Source: Paludibacteraceae bacterium
GTDB lineage: Bacteria; Bacteroidota; Bacteroidia; Bacteroidales; Paludibacteraceae
Assembly: GCA_023227695.1 (NCBI GenBank)
Contig: JALNVE010000056.1
Coordinates: 1 to 12,689, forward strand
Reading direction: 5' to 3'
Length of the DNA stretch: 12,689 bases
Of the stretch, positions 9,401 through 12,689 are shown in pieces. How positions within the stretch are numbered: position 1 is the stretch's first letter; every line of letters begins with the position of its first letter. The translations under genes and the position numbers were made by a program. The notes under the pieces were generated by a model. That model was not told the origin of the DNA, did no database searches, and saw only the letters and a program-made list of their open reading frames with translations.

Positions 9401-11407
9401 CTTGTTGCTTCCGGTAGTTGCATATTGTATTCTTGGGACGAAGGAACGGTAGGTAATATGATTCGGCCAGTTGTTTCATCTAAGTCTACTTATACGGTAG
9501 TTGGTACAGACGAACACTCTTGTCGAAATAAGGCTACATTTACTGTAACGCCGATTGCTTATCCAAAGCTTACTTTCTTTGGCGATACGGTAGTTTGTTA
9601 TGGAGACAAAGTTTCTCTTACTGCTGATGGTGCTGTTGAGTATGCTTGGTCTGACGGAACAATGGGTCCTTCTTACACTTCAACTCCAACATTTGATGCT
9701 GCAGTTACGGTGTTCGGAACAACCCAAGGTTGTACTTCAGAAAAAAAAATATTCCTTCATGTCAATTCTTTGCCTTCTGTGTCTGTTTCAGGTTTGAAGG
9801 AGATCTGTTTTGGAGATTCTCTGCATTTGGTTGCTACAGGAGCAACTCGATATAATTGGAGTGATGGAACATTATCTTCAGATATGAATTCTATGCCATT
9901 GACCTCTTTGGTTTATAAGTTGGAGGGTATTGATGCAAATGGATGTTCTGCTAAGCTTAGTGTTCCTGTTACGGTTTATCCAAAACCAACTATAAATATT
10001 GAGGGTGAGACGACAACTTGTATTAACAATCAGACAACGTTGACGGCGTCAGGAAGCAGTCTTCTCTATATATGGAATAATGGTGTTTCTGGAAATGTTA
10101 TACAGCCTACTATTACCATGAAGGAGGAGTTCTCTGTTGTGGGTACAGATGAACATGGATGTAAGAATTCCAAGTCATTTACAGTAACACCGGTTTATCC
10201 TCCAAAAATCACTTTAATCGGAGATACTTCCGTTTGTTTAGGTTCTCCAGTTAATCTGATAGCTCAAGGTGCCATTAATTTCAAATGGTCTGATGGTACG
10301 GAATCACCGTCTTTCACGACTACTCCGATGACAGATATGATGATCTATGTAGTGGGTAGTAATCAAAAATGTTCTACAACAAGGGAGATTAACTTGAATG
10401 TAAAACACTTGCCAAATGTTCAGGTGTATGGAGATAAACAAATTTGTCCGGGAGCTTCGTTCATTATCATTGCAACAGGAGCTGAAACATATAAGTGGAG
10501 TACAGGCGATTTAAGTCCATCTATCACATATGCTCCTATTGAAAACACAGCCTACTATGTAACTGGATATGATACGGTAGGATGTAATTCTACTGTAAAA
10601 TATGACATCAATGTATTGCCAACACCTGCAATCTCGATTGACATCTCAAACAAGGCAGGTTGTATCGGCGATATGGATACTGTACATATCGGCGCCAAAG
10701 GAGGATTGTTTTATACTTGGAGCAGTAATCCTGAGTTGCCTGAGTTGAAGGAGAATCCGAATGCGGAGAAGGCCACTGTTTATATTGAGGAGACAACAGA
10801 CATCATTTTGGTAGGTAAGGATAAGAATGGATGCAGCAGCACTGCTGAAGTTACGGTTGAGATGATACCTCGTAGTGATTTCAACTTTGAGGTTGATCCT
10901 AAGTTTATTGATGCAAAGAATCCTACAGTATTGTTTAAGGGAGTATCTCCTCTCAACGCAAAATGGTTCTGGACTCCAAATACAAATGCGGCAGAGTTGA
11001 TAGGAAAGAATGTAAAATACACTTATACAACAACGGATGTAGGCGACTCAGTAAGTGTTCATGTACGTGCAATCGATGAAAATGGTTGTTCATATAATAA
11101 AGATGAGTATATTTACGTATGGAAACCATTCTGGGCTCCAACAGCCTTTACTCCAAATATTGATGGTAAGAATGAGGGATTCCGTTTTTATGGAGGTAAG
11201 TTCATTGACGAGTTCTCATTTATTATCTATAATCGTCTTGGACAGATTGTCTTTGAAGGAAATAGCATAGAAGATGTTTGGGATGGAATGTATAAAGGTG
11301 AGATGTGTCCTATAGGTGTCTATGGATGGGTTGTTACCTATAAAGGTGTTTACCATGATATAGAAAAGAGCGGGGAGGAAAAAGGTTTTGTTTCTCTTTT
11401 AAAATAA
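482..11407 (+). CDS. Giant multi-Ig surface adhesin with T9SS type B sorting domain (SprB-like architecture)
   Basis: This 3641-residue protein is predicted to be exported by Sec, then moved to the cell surface by the type IX system. Order: signal peptide 1-23 (charged MKRW, hydrophobic core, SIYA-Q cleavage); N-terminal region 24-286 with eight cysteines; Ig-like domain about 287-370 (C296, W314, YYC at 346-348); PKD domain about 371-453 with WDFGDG at 403-408; Ig-like domain 454-537; thirteen A-B-C triplets of Ig-like domains 538-3311; A-like domain 3312-3382; longer Ig-like domain 3383-3465; PKD-like domain 3466-3549; type B C-terminal domain 3550-3641. Nearly every Ig-like domain has one Cys near residue 11 and one in a GC motif near residue 57, probably a disulfide, plus a core Trp. 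Translation may begin at 482 or at the second ATG (488), which gives a more usual MKRW signal peptide; no Shine-Dalgarno is present. The adhesin role is inferred from architecture. Ligand, and any link to gliding, are unknown. Confidence 0.93.
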   Translation: MIMKRWIFILPIVLCFGFISIYAQNEDTPNLSFENGNLSGWKQYVGGYYYDINKNVYDYEWTEVTSTGQIKLMSVASNVPDPIVSCNNSLYILPSGVNRVVRIGVPRVAENYSKNDGCTDRIKKWKAMAERLTYTFTVTENTTLFTYRFAAVLHVPNGGTNSGDHKGGQYPAFSADVKVVNPVTGEESVLPCASYEAKADDNNSGLLRNDPTCASSEAQAQAGEYVYRIWTTASYDLRNHIGKVVTIDVRTHDCLLDLSVSCHSSDPYAKNATGGHEAYGYLCAETQKLELKTVNCGMDNPTIEAPQGFNNYQWYRSDGKEIGPSDPSKPWFVEVDRESMDNGVIYYCNLVSDLTSCSDLTLSTELKPVVITPKFTTNFGCSGNVEFTNTTLVDGDDIRTCEWDFGDGTTSTDVSPTHQYAEGDSSYLVKLRVITNLGCEKTITQTIRVPFYPNLLVSGGKSVCYGDEIQLTVDGAEIGSTYSWTRKTVTGVTSGVLSDKAVLNVIADTSADYTVTVKDSRYCTYTQITHVSVMQHPIITISGKSPVCKEEKVELKATEGLSDYSWNIGANTSSVVVYPSQNTDYKVTAKGSNGCYGSASFPIETLDLPDVSISGKSEICEGEQVTLTATGANNYKWISDSQYIIGDSRIVKPVNDSTFTVIGYDNNGCSSIVSKQILVKKVPEVFITGEPEVCQGYTTTMTAKGASTFVWNDGSTTSTVNKVIRGDSVFTVVGSLNGCSALATYNVTMKPSPTVYVDGKTEICYGETLDLTAKGADVYSWNTGQQTANMNEKPDNSSSYWVSGAYDNGCVNKVEVKVTVNKLPDIKIDGETSVCYGSEDKLTASGEASNYFWQGINQGSTFSPIITKDTTFTVVGEDANGCKNSKSINVKTKPIPEITVTASKKDICVGASSLLTATGAANYAWNDGPMSSTYNVTPNQSTTYTVRGELNGCKSEQTVLIEVHNPPSLWIEGETNVCFGSALSLKAHGAETYKWNNLRTGEDYSDTPLSPTSYELVGTDSYGCTSKLIIPITVYSKPDINVDGDASVCNGSTVMLKATGDATSYTWDTNETGDVIQPTITKDSVFLVTGTDNHGCQSTTTKTVKVIPLPTLSIDGKTEMCKNSSVSLVANGATDYSWSTGSTNSTLNYSPQATTTIYLEGTSLGCKTRKEVQIVVRPLPNVMVSGDKDICEGDSLILTALGAEKYRWNEGTEGSNLRVVPMFNAVSYTVTGTNEYNCSSATEVPIVVHKKPSISITGDNFVCINSQTILTAQGNDMSYTWSNGSVNQTIQPTISKDTTFYVTGIDGYGCQNTASYSVTPIQLPNLDFVGNTTVCQGTSTTLVAQGAMSYKWSTGETTSMLELIPESNKTIYLEGTTQGCTAKKEIQLTVNPLPNVVVTGLHEICQGDSLHLMAQGAKSYRWDNDTQTPELHVLPGSDMTYKVTGKNDYGCSSSFSFDVKVVSKPSIKIDGALSVCENSQTTLTAIGDGLTFSWSNGDMGTSIFPVITEKKTFSVTGTNDRGCKNSANITITPISRPTLSILGKTEICQGTMTTLAAQGASEYSWSTGDNTSTISVSPMTNTTYYLEGTSQGCSAKKEVQVIVNSAPSIIVEGKREFCQGDSLILTASGAKTYTWNEGTAKSDLRALSNSSITYTVVGTDEYGCKASVSVPVIVHPKPEIQITGDNAVCTNSSVTLTAEGNCIYYSWNNGESGASVQSIINEKKTFSVTGSDIYGCKNVATYTVSPIPMPQLAITGDTVICKGDAATISAQGASDYLWSTGATSSIVNLKPETSTSYFFEGTKQGCTSKREVHIIVNPLPTIRVDGQTEICQGDSLHLSASGADSYKWSNGIATSDLHSQPASSFTFTVVGTNSNECSSSLQVPIMVHAKPELIIEGDNAACVNSTVNLTVVGKCNQLLWDNGEKSTSIQPIISEKKTFSVTGTDEYGCKNTVFHTVVPIALPILSIKGDTVLCDGGSVTVSAQGASTYLWSTGETTSTVSLSPATNTTYFFEGTTQGCTSKREVLVIVNSLPTLKVDGQTELCEGDSLHLLASGANSYKWNNGITDPELHALPYTSTSYTLTGKDEKGCSVTIAVPVTVFAKPMIKIDGESSVCIDAPATLTVVSECNQFSWNNGESSVSIHPIISEKETFAVTGIDAHGCKNSASYTVTPIPLPELSFKGDTILCLGSSVILSAQGASSYLWSNGATTSTVTLNPVTSQTVYFEGTTLGCTSKKEVRLTVNPLPNVVVMGDREICQGDSVHLTVSGAKTYAWGDGSSRPYLHSQPNTSVTYSLWGTDENECSSAVSIPITVYPKPTVRIDGDLTVCENSSATLTATGSCDIYQWDGGEVGNTIHPVITKRTPFFVTGTDANGCKNLTTFTVTPIPMPKLTLAGDTVTCQGNAVTLAVSGASAYLWSNGATTSTLTLSQETNTTLFVEGTTQGCSSKREVRLTVHSLPSVYVTGRNEICEGDSLHLTANGAKTYRWGDGSTKVDLYSQPNTSTKYSLVGTDENGCTSSVTYSVVVNQMPLVKIEGEPSACVNSSTKLTAYGSSSFYSWDNGTIGATIQPIVSETKTYTVTGTDKNGCKNTASLTVSPIQYPVLSVLGDTSVCVGGSIYLTGEGATSYAWSDGIDGPMFSTTPSSDMVVHLRGTTQGCTSEKQVRIHVNMPPSLVVNGEKQICKGDSLRLNVEGAKTYSWSDGTKSSDLRTKPMSSMTYKVVGIDKNGCSSETEVPVVVYSIPTIEINGDRTVCFDAQATLTASGNCQLYSWDNGTTGNMIQPVVSKVTSYTVTGTDEHGCKGNASFTVTPVAPPTLSFVGDTVVCIGGSLTLTGEGATTYSWSDGNNTPMYSVTPTSDLTVYMHGTKQNCTATRKISILVNPLPNIAAAGLKQICQGDSLKLKATGASTYVWSDGTRSASMSSLPISSSVYQVTGTDLNGCAKTVEVPITVYPRPIVKIEGDAAVCENSQAELVASGSCILYSWDEGTVGNMIRPVVSSKSTYTVVGTDEHSCRNKATFTVTPIAYPKLTFFGDTVVCYGDKVSLTADGAVEYAWSDGTMGPSYTSTPTFDAAVTVFGTTQGCTSEKKIFLHVNSLPSVSVSGLKEICFGDSLHLVATGATRYNWSDGTLSSDMNSMPLTSLVYKLEGIDANGCSAKLSVPVTVYPKPTINIEGETTTCINNQTTLTASGSSLLYIWNNGVSGNVIQPTITMKEEFSVVGTDEHGCKNSKSFTVTPVYPPKITLIGDTSVCLGSPVNLIAQGAINFKWSDGTESPSFTTTPMTDMMIYVVGSNQKCSTTREINLNVKHLPNVQVYGDKQICPGASFIIIATGAETYKWSTGDLSPSITYAPIENTAYYVTGYDTVGCNSTVKYDINVLPTPAISIDISNKAGCIGDMDTVHIGAKGGLFYTWSSNPELPELKENPNAEKATVYIEETTDIILVGKDKNGCSSTAEVTVEMIPRSDFNFEVDPKFIDAKNPTVLFKGVSPLNAKWFWTPNTNAAELIGKNVKYTYTTTDVGDSVSVHVRAIDENGCSYNKDEYIYVWKPFWAPTAFTPNIDGKNEGFRFYGGKFIDEFSFIIYNRLGQIVFEGNSIEDVWDGMYKGEMCPIGVYGWVVTYKGVYHDIEKSGEEKGFVSLLK
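1592..1840 (+). other. PKD domain of the giant protein
   Basis: Residues about 371-453 carry the hallmark of PKD domains, WDFGDG at residues 403-408, followed by the usual SPTHQY strand and a C-terminal strand ending in TITQTIRV. The domain also holds three cysteines (C381, C401 and the one in LGCEKT). It separates the cysteine-rich N-terminal region from the Ig-like stalk. PKD domains are common spacer or carbohydrate-associated modules in secreted Bacteroidota proteins. Boundaries are approximate. Confidence 0.85.
2093..10414 (+). repeat. Thirteen A-B-C triplets of Ig-like domains (about 639-bp super-repeat)
   Basis: Thirty-nine Ig-like domains fall into three classes that alternate strictly. 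A modules (71 residues) typically carry ICQGDSLHL and end in a proline pair such as PKP. B modules (72) carry ISEKKTFSVTGTDEYGC-like strands and end TVTPIPLP-like. C modules (70) carry SAQGAS.YLWS and GTTQGC followed by a basic pair. A modules start at 2093, 2741, 3383, 4022, 4664, 5303, 5942, 6581, 7220, 7859, 8498, 9137 and 9776, with a further A-like module at 10415. Spacings are 648, 642, 639, 642, then 639 bases nine times. The first two or three triplets are the most divergent and their class assignment is weaker. The regular length suggests growth by duplication of whole triplets, followed by divergence without indels. Confidence 0.9.
11129..11404 (+). other. T9SS type B C-terminal sorting domain (CHU_C, gliding motility-associated family)
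   Basis: The last 92 residues (3550-3641) show the full pattern of this family: APTAFTPNIDGKNEGF, then a strand with FIIYNRLGQIVFEG, then VWDGMYKGE, then PIGVYGWVVTYKG. In Flavobacterium johnsoniae such type B domains, unlike type A, generally depend on a PorP/SprF-like partner for secretion, and such a partner is the next gene. The expected ND of the TPNGDGxND motif reads NE here, a mild variation. The domain runs to the stop codon, so the giant protein is complete at its C-terminus. Confidence 0.93.
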
Positions 11408-12396
11408 TGGGGATTATGGCAAGAAAACTGATTATGTTGATTGTGGGGTTGTGTATTGGATGGACTTGTTTGGCGCAGGATTATACTTTTTCCAACCATA
11501 ATATAGTACCATTCAGCCTTAACCCAGCTATGGTAGGTAATGCTAACGCCATGCGTTTCGGATTGAATTATAGGCGTCAGTGGCCAGTTCTTGGAAACTG
11601 TTATAATACGATACGTCTCTCTTATGACCAAAATTTTTATAAGAGGATGTGTTCGTTGGGTGTATCCTATACGTATGATAATATGGCCAACGGCGATATT
11701 CGTACAAACGAGGGTGCATTGATCTATGGTCATACGGTTCGCATCACAGATGGTTATTTTGTTAGAATGGGTCTGCAGGCGTCTTACTTCTACAATATGT
11801 ATGGTAATGATTTTGAATTTGGTGATCAATACGATTGGGGTACTGGAGCAATTCTTCATAACACGGCCGAGGAGGGTATAGATAAGTCTTCTGTATCATT
11901 TATGGACTTCTCTGCAGGTGCTGCTTTCATCGTTGAGAATATGCTCTCTTTGGGTGTATCTGTGTATCATATAGGAGAACCTAATAATGGTATCATCGAG
12001 TCGAAAGATAATATCTTGTACCGAAGATTTGTGGCTCATGCCAATTATGTCTATGACCTTGAAAATGGTAACGGATTGTTTGGCAGAAGGGATTTGTCTG
12101 ACAAATACTTCTTTGCCAATGCAGCTTATCAGAAACAGTATAATTTCAAGTTGGCTTATTTAGGTGCAGGAGTTGCATTCTCTCCCATTTTGGGAGGTGT
12201 AGCGATAAAGAGTGATATGGATGAGGTCAATACCCTTGCTTTTATGATTGGAGGTTCTTATAAAGGGTTACAAGCCTATTATATTTATGATCTGTTCACT
12301 TCGTCCAAAAACAATGGTTCTTGGTCTCATGAGCTTTCTTTCATCTATATTTACCAGAAGAAGGAGCAGTATCCTTGTCCTGTTGTATATTGGTGA
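11407..12396 (+). CDS. PorP/SprF-family type IX secretion outer-membrane protein
   Basis: The product has 329 residues, typical for the PorP/SprF family. A signal peptide covers about residues 1-23 (ARK, a hydrophobic stretch, then CLA-Q). The mature start carries the family signature: YTFSNHNIVPFSLNPAMVG, then an LNYRRQWP segment. Alternating aromatic and glycine-rich strands (for example FSAGAAFIVENMLSLGVSVYHIG) fit an outer-membrane beta-barrel. Members assist secretion or surface retention of type B substrates and are often encoded beside them; the giant protein just upstream is the evident partner. The ATG at 11407 overlaps the upstream stop (TAATG), suggesting translational coupling. 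A second ATG at 11416 (MARKLIM) would give a more standard signal peptide and cannot be excluded. This is one of many paralogues such genomes carry, so I assign no specific gene symbol. Confidence 0.93.
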   Translation: MGIMARKLIMLIVGLCIGWTCLAQDYTFSNHNIVPFSLNPAMVGNANAMRFGLNYRRQWPVLGNCYNTIRLSYDQNFYKRMCSLGVSYTYDNMANGDIRTNEGALIYGHTVRITDGYFVRMGLQASYFYNMYGNDFEFGDQYDWGTGAILHNTAEEGIDKSSVSFMDFSAGAAFIVENMLSLGVSVYHIGEPNNGIIESKDNILYRRFVAHANYVYDLENGNGLFGRRDLSDKYFFANAAYQKQYNFKLAYLGAGVAFSPILGGVAIKSDMDEVNTLAFMIGGSYKGLQAYYIYDLFTSSKNNGSWSHELSFIYIYQKKEQYPCPVVYW

Positions 12397-12425
12397 TGCA
12401 AACAAATTCTATAGTTTTAAAGATC

Positions 12426-12477
12426 AAAAACAAAATCCCGTCAATAATACTACTGTTATTAACGGGATTTTGTTTTT
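12426..12477 (+). terminator. Strong intrinsic terminator after the two-gene operon
   Basis: A 16-bp perfect stem (12426-12441 with 12462-12477) contains the core ATCCCGT/ACGGGAT and is flanked by an A-run on the left and a T-run on the right. After one C/A mismatch the stem continues for five more pairs, leaving a loop of roughly 8-10 bases. It begins 30 bases after the stop of the PorP/SprF gene. The A and T runs are symmetrical, so it could work in both directions. Confidence 0.9.
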
Positions 12478-12573
12478 CTATGAGTGAGTTTTATCGGGTG
12501 AAGTTGTAAACTAATTCAATATCTTTAAAAAAGCATCTCATTTGTAATTCATTATTGGTAAGTTTTAATATAT
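12478..12573. other. Short non-coding spacer before the right repeat
   Basis: I see no gene here. A TATCTTTA at 12520-12527 resembles a -7 box for the outward-reading gene to the right, but no TTTG lies at the right distance upstream, so I do not call a promoter. The boundary with the repeat falls between 12573 and 12574. Confidence 0.6.
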
Positions 12574-12689
12574 CGGGGATTCAAATTGATAATGCAACTT
12601 GAGGAGGAAAAAAATGGGTCAGGTAGAAAAAATATTTTTCAGAGCAGAAAGAGAAGAGAAAATCTCCCTCTTTCCAGTTGCCCTGTGGA
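12574..12689. repeat. Right arm of the perfect 116-bp inverted repeat
   Basis: This is the exact reverse complement of 2-117 and runs to the window edge, so its true length is unknown. The arm begins with CGGGGATTCAAATTG and reaches a GAGGAGG and start codon within 40 bases. Unique sequence lies on its inner side in both copies. Both arms place the outward gene facing away from the adhesin operon. Confidence 0.9.
12614..12689 (+). CDS. 5' end of an unidentified gene reading out of the right edge
   Basis: This is the mirror copy of the frame at the left edge. The ATG at 12614 follows GAGGAGG (12601-12607) by 6 bases, and 25 codons stay open to the edge. The visible product is identical to that of the left copy: MGQVEKIFFRAEREEK, then ISLFPVALW. 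The residues are mixed charged and hydrophobic with no signal peptide. The function is not recognised. If the repeat is an insertion sequence, this would be its transposase; if it is a duplicated chromosomal gene, the adhesin operon sits between two divergent copies. Confidence 0.42.
   Translation, partial: MGQVEKIFFRAEREEKISLFPVALW

Noticed and set aside
2093..10414. Classical SprB repeats as the identity of the array
   Set aside because: SprB-type repeats carry a GGxxPYxYxW-like motif, which is absent. These modules have a Cys...GxxxYxW...GC Ig-like pattern, so only the overall architecture is SprB-like.
11350..11859. 169-codon minus-strand frame antisense to the PorP/SprF gene
   Set aside because: It lies wholly opposite clearly coding sequence of recognised families, has no promoter or ribosome binding site, and the product resembles nothing. 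It is a shadow frame.
12248..12487. 79-codon plus-strand frame overlapping the end of the PorP/SprF gene
   Set aside because: It is out of frame with a gene of known family over most of its length, and its tail is encoded by the terminator hairpin.
12500..12527. Possible promoter (TATCTTTA at 12520-12527) for the right outward gene
   Set aside because: No TTTG element at the expected spacing, and the last base departs from the consensus. In AT-rich DNA such a match occurs by chance.

Overview
The window looks like a piece of a Bacteroidota genome, probably Bacteroidales-like. The DNA is AT-rich. The one good promoter matches the Bacteroides pattern (TTTG about 18 bases before TAnnTTTG), and the main gene has no Shine-Dalgarno sequence. 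The two complete genes encode a giant secreted protein with a type B sorting domain of the type IX secretion system (T9SS) and a PorP/SprF-family outer-membrane protein; both families belong to this phylum. The genus cannot be told from this sequence.

Layout, left to right. Positions 2-117 form one arm of a perfect 116-bp inverted repeat, which carries the first codons of an unidentified gene reading out of the window. Positions 118-481 are non-coding and hold a promoter (320-349) and an AT-rich leader with about eleven degenerate copies of a 5-base unit. Positions 482-11407 encode a 3641-residue surface protein: signal peptide, cysteine-rich N-terminal region, an Ig-like domain, a PKD domain, about 42 Ig-like domains, a second PKD-like domain, and a type B C-terminal domain. 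Positions 11407-12396 encode the PorP/SprF partner, whose start codon overlaps the stop of the giant gene (TAATG). A strong hairpin terminator follows at 12426-12477. The second repeat arm, with the same outward-reading gene start, closes the window at 12574-12689.

The two genes read as one self-contained secretion cassette: a giant adhesin-like fibre and the outer-membrane protein that type B substrates generally need in order to be secreted or anchored. The most unusual feature is the order inside the fibre. The Ig-like domains are not a simple tandem array. Three distinct classes, A (71 residues), B (72) and C (70), alternate strictly as A-B-C for thirteen rounds. This gives a 213-residue (639-bp) super-repeat whose length is exactly kept for nine consecutive periods although the sequences have diverged. 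From the middle of the array onward, six B modules carry an extra third cysteine at one fixed position.

The inverted repeats at both window ends may be real (two opposed copies of a mobile element or gene, or an invertible or composite segment), or may only mark where an assembly stopped in a multicopy repeat. The window alone cannot decide this.
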